A program made the translations under genes and the position numbers. 15,051 nucleotides of DNA from Candidatus Brocadiaceae bacterium (GTDB lineage: Bacteria > Planctomycetota > MHYJ01 > JACQXL01 > CAKKQI01): positions 1 to 15,051 of the forward strand of contig CAKKQI010000106.1 in assembly GCA_919901895.1 (NCBI GenBank), in the 5' to 3' direction. The notes below the pieces were generated by a model that worked only from the letters and a program-made list of their open reading frames with translations, was not told the DNA's origin and ran no database searches. Of the stretch, positions 6,861 through 14,726 are shown one piece after another. Position 1 is the stretch's first letter, and the number at the start of each line of letters is the position of its first letter.

Positions 6861-9800
6861 AACAAACCAGACTTGGATTATTTTGTGAAAAATTGATTGA
6901 AGCCGGCTGGCTGGCCGCCCTGATTATCGCACCGCTTTTTTTAAATTTCCACTCTACCAGCGTGGTGGAAATTGATAAAAGCAGTTTAATCCGTTCGCTC
7001 GCGCTGGTAATGCTGGTGGCTTACCTGATTAAATTATTGGAAACCGGTAAATCGCTTCCAGGCAAACCCCAAACAACCACCTCATCCCGCTTGGGGCGGG
7101 ATTCCACTATCGCTTCATCCGTTTTCCGCCAGCCCCTAACCGTTTGTTGCCTGCTGATGGGACTGGTTTATCTTTTTACCTCAATCATCTCCGTCACACC
7201 GAACATTTCCTGGTGGGGAGATGATGCCCGCGGGCAGGGTAGTTATACCCTGATTTCTTACGTCCTCATTTTTTTTATCACGCTCCGCAGTTTAAAAACA
7301 ACGGAACAGGTTAAACGTATTATCACGGTCGTAATCCTGGCCAGCCTACCGGCGGCGTTATACGGACTCAGCCAGTTAAAATGGTTTGGCCTGGGCGTCC
7401 TGGACCCGCTCAGATGGGATGCGAATTTCTCCGACCGGATCGGCAGTTTTATGGGGAATCCGATCTTCTTCGGAGCTTATCTGGTAATGGTTATCCCTTT
7501 AACCACCGCTCAAATAATCATAACTGCTTCTCAAAAGGATAATCTGGTCAACAAAATTATTCTTATTGTCTGTTATAGCATTATCTTACTGTTACAATTA
7601 ATCTGTCTGCTCCTGACGCAAAGCCGCGGTCCAATCTTAGGCCTGCTGGCCGGGATGTTCTTTTTCATCATCTGCTATTTAATCATCCGAAAACAAAGAA
7701 CGCTGGTTTTATTATCGTATGGCCTGGCGGTTGGTTTGGTCCTATTTTTAATTATTTTAAATTTGCCGATCACCACCGGACCGATTGCCCAACTGAAAAA
7801 AATAAAATACCTGGACCGATTCAGCACGATGTTTGAAGGACGGGATTCCGGTAAAGTCCGGTTGCTCATCTGGGAAGGAATTATCAACATGATTAAAGAC
7901 AATTCCGGCCGGGCGATGATCGGCTATGGACCGGAAACCCTGTTCGCGCCGTTCCAAAAATATACCCCGCCCGAACTGGTTCGTTTTGAACACCGGACGG
8001 CCCACCCGGACCGCTCGCATAATGAATTTTTTGACACGCTGGTCACCACCGGCTTTATCGGGCTGAGTATTTATCTGGCTATTTTCTGGTTTATTATTTT
8101 TTATTGCCTCCGATGGCTAAATCTGCTGAAAGAAAAAAAACAACAACTCTTATTTATAATTTGCTCATTCGGCGGAATATTAGCCGGTTTTGTCGCGCCT
8201 TTGATACTGACCGGTTCTTTTATTTTTACCGGACCGGCGGTTCCTTTGGGATTGATGAGCGGAGCCGCGCTTTATTTATTTATTTTTACCCTGCGCCGAA
8301 CCGGATATTATGACGAAACTTGCCCAGAATTTAACTTCGGGAAACAAATTGCGCAGAATGAATTTTCCGTAATAATTATCGCCCTGCTGGCCGCCTGTCT
8401 TGGCCATTTCGCAGAAACGCAACTCAGTTTCGGACTGACGCCGACCAGGACATATTTTTGGCTGTTTACCGCGGTTTTAATCTTTACCGGCGCGCGTTTG
8501 CTCCAATCCCAGCCAATAGCGGAACAAGATAATCAGGATAAAAAAACAACCGAACCAGTAACAACATTTTCTTCAGGAAAATGTTATCTTTACTTTTATT
8601 CGGCCATAACGGCCCTGGTAATGTCGGTACTCCTTTATAATTTTGTGACGGGCTTAAAAATACCGGACCCGAACCGGGCCGGCGTTTCTTTGGATTTTTT
8701 TTCCGTGCTGGCCGATAACCTGGCTGCTTCAATGAAACCGGCTCATCTTTTATTTTACCTCCTGATGTTCAGCGGGTGGTTGCTGACCGGAATTATTATT
8801 GCTTCAGTTCCTTCTGCTACGCCCAGGGCAAGAAACTTTTTTAACTATTTATCTATTTACGCCGTCGTTTCTTTAATCGCTTTCTTGTTATATTTCGTAC
8901 TTCATACCGTTTTTCTTTTTGAACCGGTCTGGAATCCGCCGCCGGATTCCGCCCATTTGATAAAAACATTAGCCCCGGTCGGAACCAATGCCCCTTCTAT
9001 TTTTTACCTATTGAAACCACCGGGCAGTGCGGTAATTATTGTCTTTCATCTCTGGCTGCTGCTCGGACTGATTTTTGTTGCCCTGATGATACCAGCCGGG
9101 AAAAAAACCGCTCGCGCTCATTCCGACCGGAAGAGGGACGAAAGAAGTGAAAAACTCCCATTGCTACGATCAGGTAATATTCCTTTTATCATGGTGCTCG
9201 GCGGCCTGACAACTTTGTTTATCGTTAAAACCAACCTTAATCCACTCAGGGCCAGCCCGGTTTTAAAAAATGCCGGTGCATTTGAAAACATCAAATTATG
9301 GGATGAAGCCCTTAAACGGTATGAAAGCGTGCTTGATTTAACCTGGAATCACACCTATTACTACGCCTCATTAGGCCGGGTTTATCAGGAAAAATATTTC
9401 GGGGAACCGGACCACAAAAAACGAGCCTTGTATTTGGAAAAAAGCCGTGACTATTTATTAAAATCGTTATCATTTTCTCCCTTAGAACAGAAACGCAATG
9501 CCAATCTTGGACGTTTTTACCGAATGCTCGCCCAGAACACTTCAAACCTGTCGGAACGGGCGGCTAAATTAAAAGAAGCGGCCGATTATTATGAACGCGT
9601 CTATCAGCTCAGTCCTTATGACCCGGAACTGGTCAATGAATGGGGTTCTACTTATTATGAAATGCAGAATTATCAGAAGGCGCTGGAAATTTACCGGATT
9701 TCATTAGCGGCGGATAAGAATTTCGTGGAAACGCTGGCCCACCTTGGAGAGGTTTATCTGGTTTTAAATAATCCGGATGAAGCGCTCAAGCATTATGAAA

Positions 9801-10027
9801 AAGCCGGATTATTATATTTTACCGGACTGGAACTGCTTCGTGATTTCCATCAGATCGCCCTTTTTGTCCGAACGAATGAAATATTGTTAAAACATCGTCC
9901 TGAATATTACCGTGATGAAAAGAACCGGCAGATGTGTTTATATCTATCACGGAATACTCGCCCAAACGCCCCGCCTGAGTTACAGGTGAGATTAGATTTA
10001 ATTATCAAGCAATTAGAGCAAAAATAA
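6857..10027 (+). CDS. Wzy_C/O-antigen ligase-like membrane protein fused to C-terminal TPRs (second paralog)
   Basis: The 1056-residue product repeats the design of its upstream neighbour: the start TRLGLFCEKLIEAGWL matches TRLSDFCDKIIEAGWL, multiple membrane segments follow, QSRGPILGLL lies at 255-264 and DRSHNE at 385-390 corresponds to DHSHNE. TPRs occupy about residues 800-1050, for example WDEALKRYESVLDL and YQKALEIYRISLAADKNF. A membrane glycan ligase or polymerase with a cytoplasmic or periplasmic TPR platform is inferred from the Wzy_C family. The two genes are a tandem duplication that has diverged strongly: the first member has DHSHNE where this one has DRSHNE, and the linkers differ. 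The ATG overlaps the previous stop by four bases (ATGA) and has no Shine-Dalgarno, so translation is probably coupled. A small palindrome at 7084-7102 encodes part of the linker SSRLGRDST. Confidence 0.85.
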   Translation: MKQTRLGLFCEKLIEAGWLAALIIAPLFLNFHSTSVVEIDKSSLIRSLALVMLVAYLIKLLETGKSLPGKPQTTTSSRLGRDSTIASSVFRQPLTVCCLLMGLVYLFTSIISVTPNISWWGDDARGQGSYTLISYVLIFFITLRSLKTTEQVKRIITVVILASLPAALYGLSQLKWFGLGVLDPLRWDANFSDRIGSFMGNPIFFGAYLVMVIPLTTAQIIITASQKDNLVNKIILIVCYSIILLLQLICLLLTQSRGPILGLLAGMFFFIICYLIIRKQRTLVLLSYGLAVGLVLFLIILNLPITTGPIAQLKKIKYLDRFSTMFEGRDSGKVRLLIWEGIINMIKDNSGRAMIGYGPETLFAPFQKYTPPELVRFEHRTAHPDRSHNEFFDTLVTTGFIGLSIYLAIFWFIIFYCLRWLNLLKEKKQQLLFIICSFGGILAGFVAPLILTGSFIFTGPAVPLGLMSGAALYLFIFTLRRTGYYDETCPEFNFGKQIAQNEFSVIIIALLAACLGHFAETQLSFGLTPTRTYFWLFTAVLIFTGARLLQSQPIAEQDNQDKKTTEPVTTFSSGKCYLYFYSAITALVMSVLLYNFVTGLKIPDPNRAGVSLDFFSVLADNLAASMKPAHLLFYLLMFSGWLLTGIIIASVPSATPRARNFFNYLSIYAVVSLIAFLLYFVLHTVFLFEPVWNPPPDSAHLIKTLAPVGTNAPSIFYLLKPPGSAVIIVFHLWLLLGLIFVALMIPAGKKTARAHSDRKRDERSEKLPLLRSGNIPFIMVLGGLTTLFIVKTNLNPLRASPVLKNAGAFENIKLWDEALKRYESVLDLTWNHTYYYASLGRVYQEKYFGEPDHKKRALYLEKSRDYLLKSLSFSPLEQKRNANLGRFYRMLAQNTSNLSERAAKLKEAADYYERVYQLSPYDPELVNEWGSTYYEMQNYQKALEIYRISLAADKNFVETLAHLGEVYLVLNNPDEALKHYEKAGLLYFTGLELLRDFHQIALFVRTNEILLKHRPEYYRDEKNRQMCLYLSRNTRPNAPPELQVRLDLIIKQLEQK
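7084..7102. repeat. Palindrome inside the second Wzy_C gene
   Basis: ATCCCGC (7084-7090) and GCGGGAT (7096-7102) form a perfect 7-bp stem with a five-base loop. It encodes a hydrophilic linker between the first membrane segments. The CCCGC/GCGGG core is shared with the queA palindrome at 1681-1709 and with intergenic hairpins. Confidence 0.6.
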
Positions 10028-10076
10028 TATATTTTTAGACCCCACCGTAACTTTTACCCCCCTTTCAGGTGTTATA

Positions 10077-10082
10077 TATAAT
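10077..10082 (+). promoter_or_regulatory. Candidate -10 box upstream of the zinc-finger gene
   Basis: A perfect TATAAT lies 102 bases before the ATG at 10185. No good -35 box is present at 16-18 bases; TTTACC is at about 19. The downstream leader would include the inverted repeat at 10116-10172. The local AT run makes a chance match possible. Confidence 0.35.
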
Positions 10083-10115
10083 AGAAGAATTACGCCGAGA
10101 ACGCAGAATGCCACG

Positions 10116-10172
10116 GATTACGCAGAAAATCTGTATTTTTTCTGCGGTTTCTGCGAATATTTTTGCGTAATC
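10116..10172. repeat. Interrupted inverted repeat with ACGCAGA motifs before the zinc-finger gene
   Basis: GATTACGC (10116-10123) and GCGTAATC (10165-10172) are perfect inverted repeats, with CGCAGAAA and TTTCTGCG nested inside. ACGCAGAA also occurs just upstream at 10101-10108. The pattern resembles the GATTACGCAGA dispersed repeats seen in many bacterial genomes. It would form a leader hairpin ending 12 bases before the start codon. Confidence 0.6.
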
Positions 10173-10184
10173 AACGCATCTGCT

Positions 10185-11228
10185 ATGTTAAAATGTCAAA
10201 AAATTAAAGAACATCTGGTGGCTTATCTGGACAAAGAACTCCAGCCGGCCTTAAAAGATGAAATAGAAGGCCATCTTTTAAGTTGTCCTTATTGCCAGGC
10301 CGAAATAAGCACCTTCAAACGCGTCTGGTCGTTGATTGACGAATATGAAGTAACCGAAACATCTGATTTTGAACAGCGATTTCAGGAACGGATTAGAACC
10401 GCCCGGACCCAGATTATTAGACTTGTCCCGCCCTTTCTCTCGGAAAGAGCGGGAAAGGAAGAAAACATTCTATCGGACCGAGTCTCAACTAACCGGCCGA
10501 CCTGGCTCCGGCCAACTTACTGGTTTTTAGCGGCGACCGCGGCGGCTATTTTGCTCGGGTTTACCTTTGCCTTTATCAATCATACCCGCCAGACTGGTCA
10601 ATCGGCCGTCATCACCCCTGCACCGGAACAGCCGGTTATTAATAACATAGAAGTTCTGGAACTGGCGGAACCGCAAAATATTGTTTATTTCAATGATCTG
10701 ATTGAATTGGATATGGAATATAACCCGATTCAACCGCCGGACGAAAAAAAACAACTGGAAGAAAAGGACAATCTTTTTTACAGTCTGCCGACGGAAAAAA
10801 GGGAATTTTTTAAGAATAAATTCCGGCAATTAGCGCCTGAAATGCGGAAAATGTTTGAAGATGTCCAGGGGAAACTAAACCGGATTCCGCCGGCCGAGCG
10901 GTATTTTATCAGGCCGGCCGTCCGACTCTTTGAAGAACGGCCGGAAGCAGAACAGAACAGTATTAAAAAATTACCGCCGGCGGAACGCCAAAAAACATTA
11001 TACCTGCTTCTGGAAAACGAGATTATAAAATATTACCAACTAAAGGCATCCCAGCGCAGCGCCTTTAAAAAATTATCCTTTTCTGAAAAATGGCAAAAAA
11101 TAAAGTACTGGCTTGAGGAACAGGCCAGCCCCCATTTGAATGATGCGAAAGGGAAAAGTAAAAGTGGGATTCTCAGGGAAAAAAGCGAAAGATTAAAGGA
11201 AAGAAGACGACAAAAATCAGTCCGCTAA
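10185..11228 (+). CDS. Membrane protein with anti-sigma-type zinc finger and DUF3106-like C-terminal region
   Basis: The 347-residue product begins with a ZAS/zf-HC2-type finger: C4, H30, C34 and C37 in HLLSCPYC. One membrane segment lies near residues 107-130 (YWFLAATAAAILLGFTFAFI). After an acidic, proline-containing stretch, residues about 204-312 carry repeated LPPAER-like motifs (QLAPEMRKMF, RIPPAERYFI, KLPPAERQKT), as in DUF3106 proteins. The zinc finger normally binds an ECF sigma factor, with the membrane segment and outer region sensing envelope stress, but no sigma-factor gene is adjacent. The last 35 residues are highly basic. No Shine-Dalgarno is obvious. A palindrome at 10427-10453 falls within the frame. 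The anti-sigma role is inferred from the domain only. Confidence 0.75.
   Translation: MLKCQKIKEHLVAYLDKELQPALKDEIEGHLLSCPYCQAEISTFKRVWSLIDEYEVTETSDFEQRFQERIRTARTQIIRLVPPFLSERAGKEENILSDRVSTNRPTWLRPTYWFLAATAAAILLGFTFAFINHTRQTGQSAVITPAPEQPVINNIEVLELAEPQNIVYFNDLIELDMEYNPIQPPDEKKQLEEKDNLFYSLPTEKREFFKNKFRQLAPEMRKMFEDVQGKLNRIPPAERYFIRPAVRLFEERPEAEQNSIKKLPPAERQKTLYLLLENEIIKYYQLKASQRSAFKKLSFSEKWQKIKYWLEEQASPHLNDAKGKSKSGILREKSERLKERRRQKSVR
10427..10453. repeat. Palindrome inside the zinc-finger gene
   Basis: CCCGC (10427-10431) pairs with GCGGG (10449-10453), and CTTTC (10433-10437) with GAAAG (10443-10447). It encodes PPFLSERAG, in the segment between the zinc finger and the membrane helix. The CTTTC/GAAAG core matches that at 5508-5522. 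Confidence 0.6.
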
Positions 11229-11246
11229 ATCGCTTTCAGCGATTTA
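11226..11246 (+). repeat. Stem-loop overlapping the stop codon of the zinc-finger gene
   Basis: TAAATCGC (11226-11233) and GCGATTTA (11239-11246) form an 8-bp perfect stem with a five-base loop; the stem begins with the TAA stop. No run of T follows, so it is not a typical intrinsic terminator. Confidence 0.55.
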
Positions 11247-11277
11247 CTGAACTCTGGCAAAACGTCACCTTTCTGCC

Positions 11278-11297
11278 ATGCTGAATTGGTTCAGCAT
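11278..11297. repeat. ATGCTGAA hairpin
   Basis: ATGCTGAA (11278-11285) and TTCAGCAT (11290-11297) form an 8-bp perfect stem with a TTGG loop. It is part of the cluster of hairpins between the two convergent genes; 11229-11529 holds no reading frame. Confidence 0.6.
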
Positions 11298-11330
11298 CTC
11301 CATTAGCCCGCATTATTCATAAATTCAGAT

Positions 11331-11369
11331 CAACGACCCCGCTCCCGCCCCGGCGGGACGGGGTCGTTG
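11331..11369. repeat. Long compound hairpin with CAACG arms and a CCCGCC core
   Basis: CAACGACCCCG (11331-11341) pairs perfectly with CGGGGTCGTTG (11359-11369). Inside, TCCCGCC (11343-11349) pairs with GGCGGGA (11352-11358). The only unpaired stem base is C11342. The outer CAACG/CGTTG ends and the following TCTACCAC belong to the repeat family at 549-744, and the core to the CCCGCC family. Confidence 0.8.
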
Positions 11370-11399
11370 TCTACCACGAGAACAAAAATAATCTTATCA

Positions 11400-11466
11400 G
11401 GTAAACAACGAAATTTATTTCCTTGATCTTATGAAGTTTCAACGGACATAAAGTCCGTTGTCTACC
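11400..11466. repeat. Modular palindromic repeat, copy 2 (near-identical to 549-615)
   Basis: GGTAAACAACG (11400-11410) and CGTTGTCTACC (11456-11466) are inverted arms with one mismatch. The interior matches the copy at 549-615 at nearly every position, differing in the first hairpin (ATTTCC instead of ATTTCG) and in the second loop (TAAAG instead of TAAAA, with GTCC restoring a longer stem). It lies beyond the 3' end of accA. Confidence 0.85.
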
Positions 11467-11529
11467 ACTTTTTGGGCAGTCTGTTTCCCATTTCGCAAGA
11501 ATTTAGGATTTAGTTGAAAAAATGAAAAC

Positions 11530-12534
11530 CTAAATGTTTCCACTGCCTCGTTCAGATTTAATTGCTTCTAAAGGCCCTTCCAGGAACTGGCCAATCCGGC
11601 GATATTTTTCGTAGCGTTGTTCTAAAAGTGTCGCCAGCGGCACTGATTTTAATTCTTCCAGATAGCGCAAGAGGGTCTGTTTTAAAACATTAGCGGTCCA
11701 TTGTGAATCACGGTGTGCTCCGCCGAGCGGTTCGGGAATAATTTCGTCCACGATGCCTAATTTCAGCAAATCATGGGCGGTTAATTTTAATACCTTGGCC
11801 GCTTCCGGCGCTTTGGAGCCGTCGCGCCAGAGAATGGCGGCGCAACCTTCCGGTGAAATGACGGAAAAATAGGCATTCTCCAGAATGGCTAATTTATCGC
11901 CGATGCCGATCGCCAGCGCCCCGCCGCTGCCGCCTTCACCGATGACCACGCAAATAACCGGCGTTTTTAACCGTGACATCTCAAAAATATTCTGGGCAAT
12001 CACCCAGGCCTGGCCGCGTTCTTCCGCCCCGATACCAGGGTAGGCGCCGGGCGTATTAATCAAACAAATAACCGGCCGATGAAATTTTTCCGCCAGTTTC
12101 ATTTTCAACATTGCCTTACGGTAACCTTCCGGATGCGGACTCCCGAAATTACAAGACAACCGCTCCCTGGTTGTTTTACCTTTCCGGTTAGCAATCACCA
12201 TAACCGGATGACCGTTAATCCTGGCAAAACCGGTAATCATCGCCTTATCATCGCGAAAAGTGCGGTCGCCGTATAATTCGTAGAAATCGGTAAAAATCAA
12301 ATTAATAAAATCAGTACCCAGCGGACGTTGGGGATGACGGGCAATCTGAACCCGCTGCCAGGGTACTAGATTTTTATAGATTTCCTGCTTGAGTTTATTC
12401 GCCCTTTCACGCAGTTTTTTTATTTCCTCGGACAAATTAACTTCAGCCAGACCGGAAAAACTTTCCAATTCGGCAATCTTACGTTCCAATTCCAGTATCG
12501 GCGCTTCAAAATCCAAACCGTCATTTTGAGCCAT
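11530..12534 (-). CDS. accA: Acetyl-CoA carboxylase carboxyltransferase subunit alpha
   Basis: AccA with AccD transfers the carboxyl group from biotin on AccB to acetyl-CoA, the committed step of fatty-acid synthesis. The 334-residue product starts MAQNDGLDFEAPILELERKI and carries the family blocks RVQIARHPQRP, NFGSPHPEGYRKA, INTPGAYPGIGAEERGQ, VIGEGGSGGALAIG (the oxyanion-hole glycines), SVISPEGCAAILW and IIPEPLGGAHRD. The length is typical or slightly long, with no AccD fusion. The ATG has GAAGGA (12545-12550) ten bases upstream. accD and the biotin subunits are not in the window. Downstream it meets the zinc-finger gene convergently. Very confident. Confidence 0.98.
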   Translation of the reverse strand: MAQNDGLDFEAPILELERKIAELESFSGLAEVNLSEEIKKLRERANKLKQEIYKNLVPWQRVQIARHPQRPLGTDFINLIFTDFYELYGDRTFRDDKAMITGFARINGHPVMVIANRKGKTTRERLSCNFGSPHPEGYRKAMLKMKLAEKFHRPVICLINTPGAYPGIGAEERGQAWVIAQNIFEMSRLKTPVICVVIGEGGSGGALAIGIGDKLAILENAYFSVISPEGCAAILWRDGSKAPEAAKVLKLTAHDLLKLGIVDEIIPEPLGGAHRDSQWTANVLKQTLLRYLEELKSVPLATLLEQRYEKYRRIGQFLEGPLEAIKSERGSGNI

Positions 12535-12578
12535 TTTTCATTATCCTTCTATTAACACACAACCCCGAGTCGCATTAG

Positions 12579-12728
12579 AACCTATCCTAATATTAATTTT
12601 TCGGGTAGCGTTCCGCCTGACCCAGATATTATCGGGACTTGTGCGGGACAAACCAGAGCGGGACACAATCCGCCTGAGGCGGACCCACGCTACGTCATAG
12701 CATAAAATATGGTTATTAAGATAGGCTC
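12579..12728. mobile_element. MITE-like element with TTA flanks
   Basis: GAACCTATCCTAATA (12579-12593) and the reverse complement of 12714-12728, GAGCCTATCTTAATA, match at 13 of 15 bases. Both ends are directly flanked by TTA (12576-12578 and 12729-12731), as expected for a 3-bp target duplication. Inside lie GTAGCGT/ACGCTAC (12605-12611, 12687-12693) and TCCGCC/GGCGGA (12669-12674, 12678-12683). It has no coding capacity. GAGCC-type ends and a TNA duplication fit non-autonomous derivatives of IS5-family elements, but that family assignment is inference. Confidence 0.65.
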
Positions 12729-12820
12729 TTAAACAACCCAGGGTTGCATTGAATACTCTTATTATAAACTAAAAATTGAAAAAATCAAGAAGAAAATTAA
12801 AAATATTAGGGCATTTTTTT

Positions 12821-12948
12821 TGTAACTCAACTCCGCCTCAGGCGGATTAGAGTTTACCACCACACCAAAAGTTTTAGTGTGGTGGTGAATTCAGAATCAA
12901 AACTATCACCAAAGGCGATCCGCCTATGGCGGAAAGTTTTGAGTTACA
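12821..12948. repeat. Inverted-repeat element with internal hairpins
   Basis: TGTAACTCAA (12821-12830) and TTGAGTTACA (12939-12948) are perfect inverted repeats. Between them are CCGCC/GGCGG (from 12833), ACCACCACAC/GTGTGGTGGT (12856-12865, 12877-12886) and TCCGCC/GGCGGA (12919-12924, 12928-12933). No reading frame or target duplication is visible. With the MITE-like element it fills most of the 577 bases between accA and the histidine kinase; 12949-13111 shows nothing I can name. Confidence 0.7.
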
Positions 12949-13111
12949 CGCTCCGCCTAATAAGAGATTACCTAATGAGAGCCTCTAATGACTGGACGCT
13001 TTAGACAAGAAAATCTGCGAAGAAATTTAAGAATTAAAGTAAAATTTACAGATTTCACCTTATCAAGATTGGTTCTTGATATTCGGGGGTAACTCTAACT
13101 TAATGATGAAC

Positions 13112-14497
13112 TTAAATAACGGAGGAATCAGATTCTTTGCCTGCTGGTATGGTAAAATAAAAAGTTGTCCCTTTACCCAGCTCGGACTCCACCCATATTT
13201 TTCCGCCGTGGCGTTCCACAATTTTCTTGCAGATCGCCAATCCGATACCGGAACCTAATTTATCATCGGTACCGGGCAGCCGCTGAAACATTCCAAAAAT
13301 ACGATTCCGGTATTCCGGCAAAATACCGCCACCGTTATCACGGACAGAAAACAACCATTCCTTTGTCTTATTTTCGGCAGTAATGTATATCCGGGGCGGT
13401 TTATCAGCGCGAAATTTAATGGCATTAACGATAAGATTCCGGAATAATTGTTCCAGCTGAATGTCATCACCCATCACCGATGGCAGGTTTTGATACTGAA
13501 CCACGGCTTGATGCTCGCCCATAACAAGTTCCAGATGCATTAATGTTTGTTTAAGCACTTCGGCGCAATCAACCGATTTGAATGGCCTGGATTGCCCCTC
13601 GATCCGCGAATAAACCATCAGGTCGCTGATTAACTGCTGGAGACGCGTTCCGCTATCCACGGCATACTGGATAAAACTATCGGCATCGGCATCAAGCCGA
13701 CCCTTGTAGCGGCGTTCTAAAAGTTGCAGATAGCTCGTGACCATTCGCAACGGCTCCTGCAATTCGTGCGATGCCACATAAACAAACTGCTCCAGATTTA
13801 TATTGGAACGCGCCAGGTCATTAGCCATCCGCTTCAGCGATTCCTCAATCTTTTTTTGCTCCGCAATATCTTTGCAAACCTCTAAAATTAACACCCCATC
13901 ATCTGTTTTTTTTATCACATTATGCGATATCAAGAATGTTCGCCCATCCTTTGCCTCACTGACTTCAACGGTTTTATTTTCGCCCAATTCAAGTGATGTA
14001 TCCAGTGGGCAAAAAGAACATTTGGTTTCATCTGTTTTGTAAACTTCATGACATTTCTTACCGATCGCATCCGCTCCAAACAGGTCAATAAACGGCTTAT
14101 TCATAAATAAAATGCGCCGCTTCCCGTCCACCAGCACCAGTCCATCGCTCATATTGTTGAAAATATTTTGTGAAAATTCTTTTTCCCAAAGCAACTTGTT
14201 TTCCAGTTCCTTACGTATAATGCTGTCCTGTTCCGCTTGTCCTGTAATCATCTGCAGTTCGCCGGTACAACGGATAACCATTTTTTCAATCCGGCCGAAT
14301 TGTTCCTTTAATTCTTCGTTAGCGCGTTTATAATCCAGTATGGAAAAATGCATCGGCCGGAAACAATAGAAATAGAGCACGGGAAATATTAAGACGGTTA
14401 GTAAGAATGAATCAAAAAATGCATTTAACAGAGACGGCATCGGAGGCAGAAGCAGCAGGAAAAGCATTACCATCAGTTCGGCTGTGAATATAGACAC
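13112..14497 (-). CDS. Membrane-anchored PAS sensor histidine kinase
   Basis: The 461-residue kinase has two N-terminal membrane segments (about residues 8-47), a coiled-coil-like stretch (about 53-110), one PAS domain (about 110-215), a HisKA dimerisation helix with YVASHELQEPLRMV (phosphorylated H244) and an HATPase domain. ATP-binding boxes are RNLIVNAIKF (N358), RDNGGGI (386-391), FGMFQRL and GSGIGLAICKKIVERHGG. The PAS carries cysteines at 149, 160 and 163 (KKCHEVY...KCSFCP), a spacing known in other PAS kinases. The HisKA resembles those of phytochrome-type kinases, but no GAF or PHY domain is present. The start is probably the GTG at 14497; an in-frame TAG lies 11 codons upstream, and neither GTG nor the ATG at codon 9 has a Shine-Dalgarno. 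The upstream response regulator is its likely partner. Confidence 0.92.
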   Translation of the reverse strand: MSIFTAELMVMLFLLLLPPMPSLLNAFFDSFLLTVLIFPVLYFYCFRPMHFSILDYKRANEELKEQFGRIEKMVIRCTGELQMITGQAEQDSIIRKELENKLLWEKEFSQNIFNNMSDGLVLVDGKRRILFMNKPFIDLFGADAIGKKCHEVYKTDETKCSFCPLDTSLELGENKTVEVSEAKDGRTFLISHNVIKKTDDGVLILEVCKDIAEQKKIEESLKRMANDLARSNINLEQFVYVASHELQEPLRMVTSYLQLLERRYKGRLDADADSFIQYAVDSGTRLQQLISDLMVYSRIEGQSRPFKSVDCAEVLKQTLMHLELVMGEHQAVVQYQNLPSVMGDDIQLEQLFRNLIVNAIKFRADKPPRIYITAENKTKEWLFSVRDNGGGILPEYRNRIFGMFQRLPGTDDKLGSGIGLAICKKIVERHGGKIWVESELGKGTTFYFTIPAGKESDSSVI

Positions 14498-14602
14498 AAT
14501 TATTATCAGTAAGAGGCGAAGTGGCTAAAGGAAGCGTGGAGAAGATGCAGTTTGTTTTTGCGTCACTGGATATTGTTTTTCTTCTCCGCCTGGTCCGCCT
14601 AA

Positions 14603-14617
14603 TCCGCCTAAGGCGGA
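14603..14617. repeat. TCCGCCT palindrome between regulator and kinase
   Basis: TCCGCCT (14603-14609) and AGGCGGA (14611-14617) form an almost perfect palindrome. The same TCCGCC/GGCGGA motif appears at 12669-12683 and 12919-12933. Confidence 0.6.
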
Positions 14618-14648
14618 GGAGGACAGATTAACCATATCTTATGCCCAA

Positions 14649-14719
14649 CCCCGCCATTAGCTTGTCCCGCTAATGGCGGGGCGGGCCGCCCCTATGGGGC
14701 GAGCCTCGCCCAGAGGGCG
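14649..14719. repeat. Array of three GC-rich hairpins after the response regulator
   Basis: CCCCGCCATTAG/CTAATGGCGGGG (14649-14660, 14670-14681) is a perfect 12-bp stem. Next come GCCCC/GGGGC (14688-14692, 14696-14700) and CGCCC/GGGCG (14707-14711, 14715-14719). The array begins seven bases beyond the regulator stop codon and could stop transcription or stabilise the message; there is no following T-run in the minus direction. Confidence 0.75.
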
Positions 14720-14726
14720 GGACAAA

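Noticed and set aside
11226..11246. Intrinsic terminator for the zinc-finger gene
   Set aside because: The stem is good but has only AT-rich ends and is not followed by a run of T; left as a stem-loop.
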